A stretch of 64,000 bases of DNA from Bartonella sp. M0177 (GCF_016102285.1 NZ_JACFOY010000001.1:2296501-2360500); one strand, 5' to 3'; positions 1 to 10,351 are shown, counted from the stretch's first letter. The notes: generated by a model from the letters alone, not told the origin. Made by a program: numbers and translations.

Positions 1-8
1 TTTAATAT

Positions 9-401
9 TTAAGCTACAAAACCGAAAGCATAAACAAAACTCGCTATTGCAAACACTATTTCGATCAATAGCGCTATGACATTAAAGCCAGAAAAGCTTT
101 TGTCAATTATAAATGAGACAAGCCGTCCGACAATGCAGAAAAATACCGCCAAAAATAGTGCAACCGCTAAAAAAGGTTGTGCAAACAATAAATAGCTAAT
201 TCCCAAGCCGAGCGGTAATCCGCCCATATTGCCGCGCACTGCAGCAAGAAGTGAAGCTGATTCTTGTTGCGGATAAGTCCAGAACATCCGCATCGCAATT
301 TTCGGCCAGATTAAATAGAACAGACCTACCAGAACAAAACCCCACGCTACGAACCATGCAAGCCACTCTCCGCAAGTTTGGGGAAAGTAAAGTTCAATCA
401 T
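9..401 (-). CDS. Small four-helix inner-membrane protein, function unknown
   Basis: A 130-residue protein made almost entirely of hydrophobic segments, about four, at residues 12-32, 47-70, 75-95 and 105-128, so it should sit in the inner membrane. Small integral proteins of this pattern, with GNMGGLPLGLG in the second segment and a short C-terminus, resemble the DUF4345 type, but I am not certain of the family. No catalytic motif is visible. The start is an ATG at 401, about 100 bases downstream of the next minus-strand gene (the secreted protein at 502-1143), so it could be co-transcribed with that gene. The stop codon lies only nine bases from the window edge. Confidence 0.6.
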   Translation of the reverse strand: MIELYFPQTCGEWLAWFVAWGFVLVGLFYLIWPKIAMRMFWTYPQQESASLLAAVRGNMGGLPLGLGISYLLFAQPFLAVALFLAVFFCIVGRLVSFIIDKSFSGFNVIALLIEIVFAIASFVYAFGFVA

Positions 402-501
402 CGTTACCTACCTTCAAATCCTCTCGAGACCGAATTTTTCAACCTTTTATGCTATAAGTTCTATATGCACGCTTTTTTTAAAAAGAAAACGGGTAGCAAT
501 A

Positions 502-1143
502 TTATTGTGCTGGCCCCGAAATAAAATTTTCTTCTCCGGTCGGATCTTTCAGGCAATTTTCTTGCAATATTTTTTCAATGTCCTGAGGTACCGATTTGAT
601 CTTTGCTGTATTTGTTTCCTTGAATGTATCAAAGGCTGATGAGGCTACCGTGTCACCTGTCTCGATCAATGCTTTATCCAACAAAGCATCATTGTTTTCC
701 ATACGCACCTCGACAACTTCAGCAGAAAGATCGAGTGCACGTGCCGTTTCTATCATATCGCGACGCTGGCTTAAGGTAGTTATCATACGTGTCGCCACCG
801 GCCCCGGTTCAACCTTTCCGTTAATACTCAATCCTTTTTCGAGTTGATAAACTTCTTTGAGAATGTGATCATATTGCTGGACAATATTCATATAGACCCA
901 TTGTCTGGCTTTGGACGAAGGCTTTTTACATGATTTCATCATGCTGTTTGCCGGTTCGTCAATCATTGGCATAAATACTTTGTCCGATTCTTTGAGCATA
1001 CTATAAGCAAAGACAAAAACAGTAACATCGGCACTTTTCTTATTGTTCTGGCTATCGTGCCCGATGACATCGGAAACAGATTGGGAAAAAACCGGACTTA
1101 TGGAAAACAGTAACGTCGACAATATCAATAAAAAACGCATCAT
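502..1143 (-). CDS. Secreted protein of unknown function with a signal peptide
   Basis: A 213-residue protein. The N-terminus MMRFLLILSTLLFSISPVFS reads as a Sec signal peptide with likely cleavage after the serine at about residue 20, so the mature protein is periplasmic or exported. The rest is hydrophilic and mixed-charge, with two cysteines (about residues 71 and 197) that could form a disulfide. I do not recognise the family. Two adjacent ATG codons begin the frame, preceded by a GAGG ribosome-binding sequence. It lies alone between priA and the small membrane protein, all on the minus strand, with about 86 bases to priA. That it is a real gene rests on codon continuity and the clean signal peptide. 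Confidence 0.6.
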   Translation of the reverse strand: MMRFLLILSTLLFSISPVFSQSVSDVIGHDSQNNKKSADVTVFVFAYSMLKESDKVFMPMIDEPANSMMKSCKKPSSKARQWVYMNIVQQYDHILKEVYQLEKGLSINGKVEPGPVATRMITTLSQRRDMIETARALDLSAEVVEVRMENNDALLDKALIETGDTVASSAFDTFKETNTAKIKSVPQDIEKILQENCLKDPTGEENFISGPAQ

Positions 1144-1229
1144 TCCAAACCTCTGAAACGTTTGATCTATGCCAAACAGACACCTGCCACATTGTTACTG
1201 TTTGTCCCGTTCAGCGAGAAGCACGGACA

Positions 1230-3434
1230 TTAAATGAAACTTTGCGGATCAATGTCAACCTGCACCCGTATTGTACCACGAATTTTTGGCCCCCGTGCAA
1301 TCATTGCACGAATAAAAGATTGCATATCGGCACGACGGCTCCCCTGCAAAAGCAGTCTGAACCGATATCTTCCGCGCACCAATGCCAATGGCGCTTCGGC
1401 CGGTCCCAATACCGATATTTCATTTGCCGATGGCGCCGCCTGACGCAAACCGCGCGCATGTGCTTCCGCGTCACTGCGGCTTTCAGATGAAACAATAAGC
1501 GCTGCCAGACGCCCGAATGGCGGGAGATTGTGGCGTGCCCGCTCGTCAATTTCTCTTTTATAAAAAGCTTCGCTGTCGCCCGAGATAATAGCCTGCATGA
1601 CCGGATGTTCCGGCTGATAAGTCTGTATCAACCCCTGACTTTTTAGCCCTGTGCGACCAGCGCGACCGGTAACCTGAGACAACAACTGGAACGTGCGTTC
1701 AGCTGCGCGCGGGTCCCCATTGGAAAGTCCCAGATCCGCATCGACAACACCGACGAGTGAAATACCCGGAAAATGGTGGCCTTTGGCAACGAGTTGTGTT
1801 CCGATGACAATATCGACCTCGCCTTTTGAAATGGCTTCAAGCTCCAGCCTCAATCTTTTGACGCCCCCTATCAAGTCGGTCGACAATACGAGGATGCGTG
1901 CTTCAGGAAACAGCTTCAATGTTTCCTCGGCTATCCTTTCGACACCCGGCCCACAGGCAACGAGATGATCAAGTGTTCCGCATTCCGGACAAGCTTCAGG
2001 GATCGGTTCGTGATAGCCACAATGATGGCACATAAGTTGCCCGCGAAAGCGGTGTTCAACGAGCCAGCTCGAACAATTCGGACATTGGAAACGATGGCCG
2101 CAAACGCGGCATAACGTCAAAGGTGCATAGCCGCGACGATTGAGGAATATGAGCGCCTGTTCTTTGCGATCAAGCACCTCGCGCATGGCAAGTTCAAGTG
2201 GCGGTGACAAAAACCGGCCCGATGGAGGAGCATTTTTGCGCATGTCGATAGCGCGCAAATCCGGCAGTGCCGCTTTTCTGAAACGGGAAGGAAGATGAAC
2301 CGCCTGATAGCGTCCCTGAAGGGCATTAACCTTGCTTTCTACCGACGGGGTAGCAGAAGATAAAATGACCGGAAAACCGCCAAAAGAGCCACGCGCCACA
2401 GCCATATCACGCGCATTATAAAAAACACGGTCTTCCTGTTTATAGGCAGTATCATGTTCTTCGTCGACGATAATCAGTCCAAGATTTTCGAAAGGTAGAA
2501 AAAGTGCGGAACGGGCTCCGGCAACGACTCTTATCCGCCCTTCAATGACCTGCCGCCAGACCCGTTCGCGCTGTTTGGGGGTGAGATCGGAATGCCATTC
2601 GGCAGGCGGCGCACCGAAACGGCTTTCAAATCGATCGAGAAATTGTTGTGTTAATGCTATTTCCGGCAAAAGAATCAAAATCTGTTTGCCTTTTTTAAGC
2701 GCCTGCGCAACAGCTTCAAAATAGACTTCTGTTTTGCCCGACCCTGTAACACCGTCAAGCAGCAAGACTTTAAAACAATCGCCGTCAACGGCCTCTATCA
2801 GAGTATCGGCGGCAAGTTTTTGCGCTTTTTCAAGTGTCGGGCTTGAATAGTCGGGCTCAGGGAGCGCCACAACCGGAGGTGGCGGCATTTCGATTTCTTC
2901 GAATACGCCTGAATTTTTCAATCCTTCGACAACGCTTGTCGATGTTCCGGCCGCATGGGCAAGCCCCGATTTTGTCCAGGCGAGGCCATTTTGTGCAAGC
3001 TCGAGAACGCGTTTTCGTGCAGCGGTCATTTTCTCGACTTTGCCACCACAATAGCGCAATCCGGCAATTGCCGGTTCCGGATCAAATGCCGCAGGAACCC
3101 GCAAAGCCATACGTGCCACCATTCCCGGCGGGGAAAGAGTATAATCGGACACAAAATGGATAAAACGCATCATATCAGCCGGCAATGGCGGACAATCGAA
3201 CACTTCGGAAATCGGCCGCAATTTTTTTGCCGCCACTTTGTTATCGCTGTTTGACTCATTGGTAACGAGGCCAGCCACTTGTCTTGGCCCCAAAGGCACG
3301 CGCACAATCGAACCGACTTTGACATTCATATCGTCCGGCACAGAATAGCTATAAGCCGTTTCCGCCGGCATAGGCACCAGAATTGAAACAGTTTTTTGAG
3401 GTTTTGATTCGATATTTGTCATTATCGGTGTCAT
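1230..3434 (-). CDS. priA: Primosomal replication restart helicase PriA
   Basis: PriA recognises stalled or collapsed replication forks and loads the replicative helicase to restart DNA synthesis. The 734-residue protein has an N-terminal DNA-binding region. A superfamily 2 helicase core follows, with Walker A GVTGSGKT at residues 228-235 and a DEEH Walker B box in LIIVDEEHDTAYKQED. Next comes the zinc-binding insert with paired cysteines (CRVCGHRFQCPNC, then CHHCGYH and CPECG), and then the C-terminal helicase motifs including QVTGRAGR. The length is normal for the family. The first ATG is at 3434; a second, four codons in (3422), is equally possible because neither has a strong ribosome-binding site. 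It is divergent from the transaldolase gene about 100 bases away. Confidence 0.97.
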   Translation of the reverse strand: MTPIMTNIESKPQKTVSILVPMPAETAYSYSVPDDMNVKVGSIVRVPLGPRQVAGLVTNESNSDNKVAAKKLRPISEVFDCPPLPADMMRFIHFVSDYTLSPPGMVARMALRVPAAFDPEPAIAGLRYCGGKVEKMTAARKRVLELAQNGLAWTKSGLAHAAGTSTSVVEGLKNSGVFEEIEMPPPPVVALPEPDYSSPTLEKAQKLAADTLIEAVDGDCFKVLLLDGVTGSGKTEVYFEAVAQALKKGKQILILLPEIALTQQFLDRFESRFGAPPAEWHSDLTPKQRERVWRQVIEGRIRVVAGARSALFLPFENLGLIIVDEEHDTAYKQEDRVFYNARDMAVARGSFGGFPVILSSATPSVESKVNALQGRYQAVHLPSRFRKAALPDLRAIDMRKNAPPSGRFLSPPLELAMREVLDRKEQALIFLNRRGYAPLTLCRVCGHRFQCPNCSSWLVEHRFRGQLMCHHCGYHEPIPEACPECGTLDHLVACGPGVERIAEETLKLFPEARILVLSTDLIGGVKRLRLELEAISKGEVDIVIGTQLVAKGHHFPGISLVGVVDADLGLSNGDPRAAERTFQLLSQVTGRAGRTGLKSQGLIQTYQPEHPVMQAIISGDSEAFYKREIDERARHNLPPFGRLAALIVSSESRSDAEAHARGLRQAAPSANEISVLGPAEAPLALVRGRYRFRLLLQGSRRADMQSFIRAMIARGPKIRGTIRVQVDIDPQSFI

Positions 3435-3531
3435 GTTGGTCTTGCTTTTGCATAAAACAATGGATCATAACAAGCAAATCGTAAAAGATCACCGGATATC
3501 GGACAGAGTAAAAGCACTCAGGAGCTGAAAT

Positions 3532-4185
3532 ATGAAATTTTTTGTTGATACGGCCATTATTGAAGAAATTTCGGAGCTCAATAATCTCGGCCTTGTTGAT
3601 GGTGTTACGACCAATCCTTCACTGATCTTGAAATCCGGACGGGATATCATCGAAGTAACGAAAGAGATTTGCGCACTGATAGACGGCCCTGTATCAGCAG
3701 AAGTGACCGCAGCAGACTTCGACGGGATGATGAAACAGGCCCAGATATTGGCAAAAATTGCCAATAATATCTGTATTAAACTTCCTATGACATTTGACGG
3801 ATTGAAGGCTTGTAAAGCACTTTCCTCAAAGGGCTTAAAAACCAATATGACCTTATGTTTTTCGGCCAATCAGGCATTGCTTGCGGCAAAAGCCGGTGCA
3901 ACATTCGTTTCCCCATTCATCGGACGGCTTGATGATATCGGATTGAATGGCATGGATCTCATCGGTGAAATCCGGACAATTTTTGACAATTACGACTTTA
4001 AAACACAAATTCTCGCAGCGTCTATCCGCACAGTCAACCATGTCAAGGAAGCTGCCCTTATTGGTGCCGATGTCGCGACAATCCCGCCTGCCGTTTTGAA
4101 ATTGTTGATAAAACATCCTCTCACCGACAAAGGTCTGGATGTATTCATGAAAGATTGGGCAAAGACGGGACAAACTATTGGCTAA
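3532..4185 (+). CDS. tal: Transaldolase / fructose-6-phosphate aldolase family protein
   Basis: A 217-residue class I aldolase of the short transaldolase/FSA family, acting in the cytosol on C3-transfer reactions of the non-oxidative pentose phosphate pathway. The sequence begins [13 protein letters not shown] and carries [11 protein letters not shown] near residue 22. The Schiff-base lysine is K83, in NICIKLPMT, and the closing region has the typical [26 protein letters not shown]. The length is that of the MipB/TalC subfamily, not the 310-residue classical TalB. Sequence alone does not separate transaldolase from fructose-6-phosphate aldolase activity; in this order it is usually annotated as transaldolase. 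An AGGAG ribosome-binding sequence precedes the ATG. It is divergent from priA. Confidence 0.92.
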   Translation: MKFFVDTAIIEEISELNNLGLVDGVTTNPSLILKSGRDIIEVTKEICALIDGPVSAEVTAADFDGMMKQAQILAKIANNICIKLPMTFDGLKACKALSSKGLKTNMTLCFSANQALLAAKAGATFVSPFIGRLDDIGLNGMDLIGEIRTIFDNYDFKTQILAASIRTVNHVKEAALIGADVATIPPAVLKLLIKHPLTDKGLDVFMKDWAKTGQTIG

Positions 4186-4341
4186 AAAAATAACAGCCCT
4201 AATTGAAAAGCAGCAGTTCATGATTTGAAGACGAGCGGGTAATATATCAAGATCAGCATTAGCCATTCTTTACCATGGCTTTGCTGTTTTAAAACGACCA
4301 AAGGATCGAAAGAGGGTCATTCTGACAGAGGGGGGTAAAGA

Positions 4342-4971
4342 GTGCTAGTTATTTGGGAAGCTGTAAAATCGGCATTTTCAAATATGACAGTTTTCGGCGG
4401 ACGGGCAAATCGGAAAGAATTCAGCCTGTTTTTGATATTTGATGTCTTCGCTTTTACTGTTTTGTTTCTTATCGCTTTTTTTGACAATAACAGTGTTTTT
4501 AGTCAAATCCTCAACTTTCCCATAACCGCACTTGGTATTGTTTTGTTTATCCCGAGTGTCTCGCTCATCATCCGCCGGTTCCACGACATAGAATGGCATG
4601 GCTTATGGCTGATTTTTCCATTCATCGGGATAATTTTTCTTTTACCACTCATAATTTTATGGCTGGTTTTTTCAATTTTTTATCATTTAACCGGCCTGTT
4701 CGGCCTCATCATATGGATATTTTTGGTCGGATTACTGCCGATACAACTTTTCCATCTGAAAACCGGAGAGCCGATGTTTTACCTGCTCTTGGGTGTACCG
4801 GCCACAATCTATATTCTTTTCGCTCTGATACTTTGCCCGATGAGAAGCCAAAAAGGCCAAAACAAATATGGCGAACCAAGTTTAAATCTATATTCCGAGC
4901 AATATTTCGTCGATAAAGCGCATAATCACTCACCGTGCCATGCACCGGATAAGAAATCCTCATCGGAATAA
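4342..4971 (+). CDS. DUF805 family membrane protein
   Basis: A 209-residue integral membrane protein. It opens with the DUF805 hallmark, an aromatic-rich stretch followed by FGGRANRKEF (residues 13-27), then about five hydrophobic segments, with the motif IRRFHDIEWHGLW after the second. The last 45 residues are hydrophilic and include NKYGEPSL, also typical of the family. Function is unknown for DUF805 as a whole. The start is GTG at 4342, preceded by a GGGGG-rich purine stretch; no in-frame ATG lies nearby. It is flanked by about 150 bases of non-coding DNA on the transaldolase side and by a terminator and lptE on the other. Confidence 0.85.
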   Translation: MLVIWEAVKSAFSNMTVFGGRANRKEFSLFLIFDVFAFTVLFLIAFFDNNSVFSQILNFPITALGIVLFIPSVSLIIRRFHDIEWHGLWLIFPFIGIIFLLPLIILWLVFSIFYHLTGLFGLIIWIFLVGLLPIQLFHLKTGEPMFYLLLGVPATIYILFALILCPMRSQKGQNKYGEPSLNLYSEQYFVDKAHNHSPCHAPDKKSSSE

Positions 4972-5048
4972 GAAAGAGGTATTGCACCCAATATTGTCAC
5001 GACGGGATTTGAACAAATAATTGGCAGAACCGTCATAAAATTAAAAGC

Positions 5049-5075
5049 TGGTCAGGCGATTTAATCGCCTGACCA
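5049..5075 (-). terminator. Hairpin terminator downstream of leuS-lptE
   Basis: An almost perfect inverted repeat, TGGTCAGGCGATT against its complement with a one- to five-base loop, begins 8 bases past the lptE stop codon. On the minus strand it is followed by a moderately T-rich stretch (GCTTTTAATTTTA), consistent with an intrinsic terminator for the leuS-lptE unit. Reading from the other side it could also stop transcripts from the DUF805 gene. Confidence 0.7.
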
Positions 5076-5082
5076 AAACGAA

Positions 5083-5658
5083 TCATTTCAATTTCGACAT
5101 ATCCTGAGCCAAAGACAGGAAGATCTGCTCGGCCAATTCTTCTGCCGCACGTTTCTTGGCATCCTCTTCAGCTTGCAAGTTTGCATATTCCTGACGAGGA
5201 CGGTCAAACGAAGCACTGACAGTCCGTGTCCGCCGGGCGAGAGGATTATTTTTCATATCTTTCAAAACATAGGTCGAATGACCATCAACAGCACCGGCAG
5301 ATGCACGGCCTGTACGATCGGTCGAATCGCCAATATCCATCTGGACCGCAGTCCGGATGTTATAGCTTGTTCCAAGTGATAGTTGATAGGTTGGAGCAGA
5401 AGGCTCTCCAGCACCACCATTCAACAAGAAAATCAACCGGTTACGAACCAACTGGTTAAACCGGTCGGTCGGCGCGTCAATCACAACACCTGACAATTTC
5501 GAGCGGATGGACGGTGAAACATTCATTTGCGCCGTCCCGTTCGAGTCTCCATGATAGAGAGGCTGAACAGTGCAGGCCGATATGGCGAGCGTTGTCCCCA
5601 ATAGTACAGCAGTTGTTATGGGTCTGATGCTATTCAGAATATGGTCAGGCAACAACAT
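5083..5658 (-). CDS. lptE: LPS-assembly lipoprotein LptE
   Basis: LptE is the outer-membrane lipoprotein that plugs the LptD barrel and helps insert lipopolysaccharide into the outer leaflet. The 191-residue protein has a lipoprotein signal ending in a lipobox-like ISAC, placing the acylated cysteine at residue 29, followed by TVQPLYHG as in alphaproteobacterial LptE. The later [11 protein letters not shown] and the alanine- and glutamate-rich C-terminus ([21 protein letters not shown]) also match. Its start codon lies inside the 3' end of leuS (14-base overlap), the usual leuS-lptE arrangement in this group, so translation is probably coupled. A hairpin terminator follows directly. Confidence 0.9.
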   Translation of the reverse strand: MLLPDHILNSIRPITTAVLLGTTLAISACTVQPLYHGDSNGTAQMNVSPSIRSKLSGVVIDAPTDRFNQLVRNRLIFLLNGGAGEPSAPTYQLSLGTSYNIRTAVQMDIGDSTDRTGRASAGAVDGHSTYVLKDMKNNPLARRTRTVSASFDRPRQEYANLQAEEDAKKRAAEELAEQIFLSLAQDMSKLK

Positions 5659-8257
5659 TGACGATCCTCTGTGGAACTACGATAATTTTCTTCGGCTTCT
5701 TGCCTGCCAGATTTGATTGCACAAAATCGAGCGCAAGAACAGCCTTTTCGATGGTAGATTGATCCGCATTGCGGGCAATTGTCAAATCACCACGCTTTTT
5801 CCCGTTAATCTGGATAGGGATAGTAATCTCGTTATCCACAATTAAAGCAGGATCATAATGTGGCCAAGACATTTGCGCAACCAAATTTGTCCCGCCCAAA
5901 GCAGCATGACATTCTTCCGCGAGATGTGGAGTCATTGGCGAAATCATGACGATAAAGAAATCTAGTGCCTGTCTCAAAGCAGCTTTCATTTCGTCATCGG
6001 CTTGTTCCAGATTCTGCAATTCCGGAGCGAGCTTGTTGACAAGTTCATAAAGGCGCGCCACAGCGCGGTTGAAAGCAAGCTTTTCAATATCATCTGCCAC
6101 TTTCGCAAGTGTGCGGTGAGCCGCTTTGGAAATATCGAGTGCTGCACCCTTTGTTCCGGCTTGCGGTTTGACATGCGCCAATATTTCGGCACTTGCCGAA
6201 ATCAACCGCCAGACGCGTTGTACAAAACGGTGAGCACCTTCCGCACCTGCTTCGGTCCAGATAACATCACGTTCGGGCGGTGAATCGGAAAGCATGAAAA
6301 GCCGTGCGGTATCAGCGCCATAGGAAGAAATAATATCATCAGGGTCGACGACATTTTTCTTCGACTTCGACATTTTTTCGATTGAACCGATTTCTACCGG
6401 ACTGCCATCGGAAAGGAGTGTCGCACGACGCACGCCATCCTTTTCTACGATCCGGATATCGGCAGGTGCTACCCAACCTTCCTTGTTGTGATAGGTTTCG
6501 TGAACCACCATACCTTGAGTGAAGAGCCCTTTGAACGGTTCGTCGACATTGACGTGGCCGGTCATTTTCATAGCACGCATGAAAAAGCGCGAATACAACA
6601 AATGCAGAATCGCGTGTTCGATGCCACCAATATATTGGTCGACCGGCAACCATTTCCTGATCGCGTCCTTGTTTGTCGGTTCGTTTTCCCGTGGTGCGGT
6701 GAAGCGGGCATAATACCACGAGGAATCGACAAAGGTATCCATCGTATCGGTTTCCCGCCGTGCGGGCTTGCCACAACGCGGGCATTTGACAAATTTCCAT
6801 GTCGGGTGGCGGTCAAGCGGGTTGCCGGGTTTGTCGAATGTAACATCATCAGGCAATTTTACCGGCAAATCGGCACGTGGAACCGGTACATCCCCGCAAT
6901 CATCACAATGGATAATCGGAATCGGGCACCCCCAATAGCGTTGCCGCGAAATACCCCAGTCGCGCAGGCGGAATTGAACTTTGCGCTCGGCTTGCGGGCG
7001 ACCGTTCAACATCTGGCCGGACAAGTGTTTGAGAACTTCTTCAAATGCGGCTTTCGGCTTCAAGCCGTCAAGAAAGCCGGAATTGATCATAATACCGTCT
7101 TCGGTGTGGGCTTCTTCGGTCACAACAAAACTGTCAGGATCCGCACCTTCGGGCAAAACAACCGGACGCACCGGCAATTCATATTTGTTGGCAAAATCAA
7201 GATCGCGTTGATCGTGGGCAGGACAGCCGAAAACTGCACCCGTACCATATTCCATCAATACGAAATTGGCGACATAAACAGGTATTTCCCATTTATCATC
7301 AAAGGGATGAACGACTTTCAAGCCGGTGTCGAAGCCTTTTTTCTCGGCTGTTTCAATCTCGGCTGTCGACGTTCCTTTGCGGTGGCATTCGTCGATAAAA
7401 TCTTTCAGTTTCGCATTTTTTTCGGCAAGTTTGCGGGCAACCGGATGATCGGCAGCAATAGCAATAAACGAAGCGCCGAATATTGTATCGGGGCGGGTTG
7501 AAAAACACTCGATTTCGCTGAAACCGTCTATCGGCGTATCCTTGGCGATTTCCCAGCGCAACAGCGCACCTTCGGATTTGCCAATCCAGTTGCGCTGCAT
7601 AACGCGCACTTTTTCCGGCCATTCATCAAGACTGTTCAAACCATCGAGAAGTTCCTGACTGAATTTGGTGATTTTGAAAAACCACTGCGTAAGCTCCCGC
7701 TGTTCAACCAGCGCACCCGAACGCCAGCCACGACCGTCAATGACTTGCTCGTTGGCAAGCACTGTATGATCGACCGGATCCCAATTGACTTTTGATGTTT
7801 TACGATCAACAAGCCCTTTTTCATACATATCGAGAAAAAGCATCTGCTGGCGATGATAATATTCGACATCGCAGGTTGCGAATTCGCGTGACCAATCAAG
7901 AGAAAGTCCCATGGACTTCAACTGCTTTTTCATAGAAGCGATATTCTGATAGGTCCAGTCTTTCGGGTGAACTTTGTGTTGCATAGCGGCATTTTCTGCC
8001 GGCATGCCGAAAGCGTCCCACCCCATCGGATGCAAGACATTAAATCCGCGGGCGCGTTTATAACGGGCTACCACATCCCCCATCGCATAATTGCGCACAT
8101 GCCCCATGTGAATGCGCCCCGAAGGATAGGGAAACATTTCCAACACATAATATTTCTCACGCGGGTCATTATTATCGGTTTTGAAAACTTCTTTTTCGCC
8201 CCAGATTGACTGCCATTTCTGTTCTGTCGCGCGTGGATTATAGCGTTCGGTTGCCAT
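5645..8257 (-). CDS. leuS: Leucyl-tRNA synthetase
   Basis: Class I aminoacyl-tRNA synthetase that charges tRNA-Leu and edits misactivated amino acids. Visible features are the HIGH-type motif in [15 protein letters not shown], the CP1 editing domain, zinc-knuckle cysteines in [18 protein letters not shown], and the KMSKS loop in [14 protein letters not shown]. The C-terminal domain ends in [19 protein letters not shown]. The open frame extends 18 codons further upstream to 8311, but [16 protein letters not shown] at 8257 is the family's usual N-terminus, so I chose that start, giving 870 residues, the expected length. It overlaps lptE at its 3' end and is divergent from the yggS-type gene. 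Confidence 0.97.
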   Translation of the reverse strand: MATERYNPRATEQKWQSIWGEKEVFKTDNNDPREKYYVLEMFPYPSGRIHMGHVRNYAMGDVVARYKRARGFNVLHPMGWDAFGMPAENAAMQHKVHPKDWTYQNIASMKKQLKSMGLSLDWSREFATCDVEYYHRQQMLFLDMYEKGLVDRKTSKVNWDPVDHTVLANEQVIDGRGWRSGALVEQRELTQWFFKITKFSQELLDGLNSLDEWPEKVRVMQRNWIGKSEGALLRWEIAKDTPIDGFSEIECFSTRPDTIFGASFIAIAADHPVARKLAEKNAKLKDFIDECHRKGTSTAEIETAEKKGFDTGLKVVHPFDDKWEIPVYVANFVLMEYGTGAVFGCPAHDQRDLDFANKYELPVRPVVLPEGADPDSFVVTEEAHTEDGIMINSGFLDGLKPKAAFEEVLKHLSGQMLNGRPQAERKVQFRLRDWGISRQRYWGCPIPIIHCDDCGDVPVPRADLPVKLPDDVTFDKPGNPLDRHPTWKFVKCPRCGKPARRETDTMDTFVDSSWYYARFTAPRENEPTNKDAIRKWLPVDQYIGGIEHAILHLLYSRFFMRAMKMTGHVNVDEPFKGLFTQGMVVHETYHNKEGWVAPADIRIVEKDGVRRATLLSDGSPVEIGSIEKMSKSKKNVVDPDDIISSYGADTARLFMLSDSPPERDVIWTEAGAEGAHRFVQRVWRLISASAEILAHVKPQAGTKGAALDISKAAHRTLAKVADDIEKLAFNRAVARLYELVNKLAPELQNLEQADDEMKAALRQALDFFIVMISPMTPHLAEECHAALGGTNLVAQMSWPHYDPALIVDNEITIPIQINGKKRGDLTIARNADQSTIEKAVLALDFVQSNLAGKKPKKIIVVPQRIVNVVA

Positions 8258-8375
8258 TACAATTATACTCTTGCAAAATGTGGTCAAAAAACTCAATACG
8301 TGCTTCACCACGGATTAAGGAAAGCGTCAACCATTTCTAGCGCTTTTATTCATTAAAATTGATGAAGAAGGGAAA

Positions 8376-9062
8376 ATGACTATGGATGCGGTTATTGCAC
8401 AATGGCAAAAAGTCAAAGAGAATATCGTCAAAGCGTGCAATGATGCAAAACGTAGAGCTGATGACGTTCAGCTTATCGCTGTGTCGAAAACTTTCGGAGT
8501 TGAAGATATTCACCCGCTTCTTGAAGCAGGACAACGTGTTTTCGGTGAAAACCGTGTTCAGGAAGCCGAAAGCAAATGGCCGCAATTGCGCGAAGAATTT
8601 CCTGATCTCAAGCTCCATCTCATCGGGCCATTGCAATCAAATAAAACAAAAGAAGCAGTCCAGCTTTTTGATGTGATCGAAACGGTTGACAGAGAAAAAA
8701 TTGCAAAATTTCTTCAAGAAGAAATGTCGAAACAAAACCGCAAGCTCGCCTGCTATGTGCAAGTCAATATCGGAGAAGAGCCACAAAAAGCCGGTATAGC
8801 TCCGAACGAGGCAGTCGAGTTTGTCAAACATTGCCAAAACGACCATCATCTCGATATTGTCGGTTTGATGTGTATTCCGCCAGTCGGTGAAAATCCCGGC
8901 CCCTATTTTGCTCTTCTTGCAAAATTGGCAAAAGAGGCGGGAGTGGAAAAACTGTCAATGGGAATGTCGGCGGATTATGAAACAGCCATTGCCTTTGGTA
9001 CCACAAGTGTGCGCGTCGGTTCGGCAATATTCGGTCATCGTCCGCCGATTAGTCATCAATAA
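8376..9062 (+). CDS. Pyridoxal phosphate homeostasis protein (YggS/PLPBP family)
   Basis: A 228-residue cytosolic protein with the fold of the alanine racemase N-terminal barrel. Family members bind PLP without a known enzymatic reaction and buffer cellular vitamin B6 and amino-acid pools. The PLP lysine is K38 in LIAVSKTFG. Other family signatures are FGENRVQEAESKW, LHLIGPLQSNKTKEAV, and the C-terminal LSMGMSADYETAIAFGTTSVRVGSAIFG, which binds the phosphate. An AAGGG sequence lies just before the first ATG. It ends exactly where the convergent dehydrogenase gene ends, with no spacer between the two stop codons. Confidence 0.95.
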   Translation: MTMDAVIAQWQKVKENIVKACNDAKRRADDVQLIAVSKTFGVEDIHPLLEAGQRVFGENRVQEAESKWPQLREEFPDLKLHLIGPLQSNKTKEAVQLFDVIETVDREKIAKFLQEEMSKQNRKLACYVQVNIGEEPQKAGIAPNEAVEFVKHCQNDHHLDIVGLMCIPPVGENPGPYFALLAKLAKEAGVEKLSMGMSADYETAIAFGTTSVRVGSAIFGHRPPISHQ

Positions 9063-10040
9063 TCAGCTATCCATGCCAATTCCGCCAGCCGCACCAAAGA
9101 CCTGGCCCGAACAATAGCTTGCTTCTTCCGATGCCAGCAAAACATAAAGGGGCGCAATTTCAACCGGCTGTCCGGCACGCTTCAAAGGTGTTTCGGAGCC
9201 GAATTGCGGCAAGGCTTTCATGAGCTGGCCACCGGCGGGTTGCAGTGGTGTCCAGAAGGGACCGGGGGCAACGGCATTGACGCGAATGCCTTTCGGAGCC
9301 AGTTGTTTTGCCAGTGATTTGGCAAAAGCAACATTGGCAGCCTTGGTTTGAGCATAGTCAAACAGAGTTGCAGACGGGTCAAATGCCTGTATAGAAGACG
9401 TAATAATGATGGAACCACCCGCAGGAATGTGTGGCAATGCAGCTTTTGTAACACGGAAAGGTGCATAAATATTAGTTTTCATTGTCTGGTCAAAAGATTC
9501 GTCTGTGAGATCAGAAAGAGCTTCCACCGCCTGTTGACGACCGGCATTATTCACCAGAATATCAAGTCCGCCCAATTTTTTGACTGCTTCCTCGACCAAT
9601 TTTTCGCAAAAATGCCGATCGGTCAAATCACCGGGAATGGCAAATCCTTTGCGCCCTGCCTGTTCGATAAGCTTGATAACCTCTTGCGCGTCTGACTCTT
9701 CTTCCTTTAAGTAGTTGATTGCAACATCGGCACCTTCGCGTGCAAAGGCTATTGCCACGGCGCGCCCGATGCCGCTGTCACCGCCGGTAATCAACGCTTT
9801 TCTGCCTAAAAGTTTACCGGAACCTTTGTAGCTTTTTTCTCCGTGATCGGCCTTTGGCGTCAACTTCGATGCAAGTCCGGGAGCCTGTTGTTTTTCTGTC
9901 GAATAGGGAGGCTTCGGATAAGCATCTACCGGATTTTTCAACGAAGCTGTCGCCATCCGGTGACCTGACTTCTTTGACGTCACATCAGACCCACTTTTTA
10001 ACGCTTCTTCACGCGAGACTATCAGCTTTTCATCCAACAT
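9063..10040 (-). CDS. Short-chain dehydrogenase/reductase, stress-protein (YhdF/YgcW-like) type
   Basis: A 325-residue NAD(P)-dependent oxidoreductase of the classical SDR family. The Rossmann motif is TGGDSGIG at residues 85-92, NNAG at 164-167 supports the sheet, and the catalytic set is a serine in IIITSS (215-216), Tyr229 and Lys233 in DYAQTKAAN. The roughly 80-residue hydrophilic N-terminal extension with PKPPYSTEKQQAPG is characteristic of the subfamily that includes Bacillus general stress protein 39. The substrate is unknown. The stop codon abuts the stop of the convergent PLP-homeostasis gene. The upstream region is shared with the divergent acs promoter region. Confidence 0.88.
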   Translation of the reverse strand: MLDEKLIVSREEALKSGSDVTSKKSGHRMATASLKNPVDAYPKPPYSTEKQQAPGLASKLTPKADHGEKSYKGSGKLLGRKALITGGDSGIGRAVAIAFAREGADVAINYLKEEESDAQEVIKLIEQAGRKGFAIPGDLTDRHFCEKLVEEAVKKLGGLDILVNNAGRQQAVEALSDLTDESFDQTMKTNIYAPFRVTKAALPHIPAGGSIIITSSIQAFDPSATLFDYAQTKAANVAFAKSLAKQLAPKGIRVNAVAPGPFWTPLQPAGGQLMKALPQFGSETPLKRAGQPVEIAPLYVLLASEEASYCSGQVFGAAGGIGMDS

Positions 10041-10351
10041 AGCATTTTCCTTTCAAATACCGGACACTATACGAAGTGGTATTACTTCGGTATTTTAACT
10101 ACTGCTCGCTGTTTTAAAATCGATGCCCCGGCGGCGTTTTTCAGTAAAAAAGAAACGAAAATTGACAATTTCTAATTATTTTACTTCGATTTTTTCTAGT
10201 CATTCACGATAAGTTTTTTAAAAATATCATTTTAAGACTTCCAAGAAACCGATGATACCATTTAATGTAAATATCAAATATCCATCACAAAAGGATATTT
10301 TATAAAGAACGTGTTGCGTGAGGAGAATAGCAACACACAAAGGAGGAGAAG
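10041..10351. other. Spacer between divergent SDR and acs genes
   Basis: An AT-rich 311-base region that must hold promoters for both divergent genes. A TTGACA hexamer occurs at 10161-10166 on the plus strand, but no good -10 box lies at normal spacing. A strong AAGGAGGAG ribosome-binding sequence sits just before the acs ATG. I see no gene or RNA here. Confidence 0.5.

Noticed and set aside
6488..7501. A 337-codon frame on the plus strand inside leuS
   Set aside because: It is a shadow of leuS on the opposite strand. It has no recognisable domain or plausible start context, while leuS is unmistakable.
8258..8311. Eighteen-codon upstream extension of leuS
   Set aside because: The family begins [16 protein letters not shown]; the extension is not family-like.
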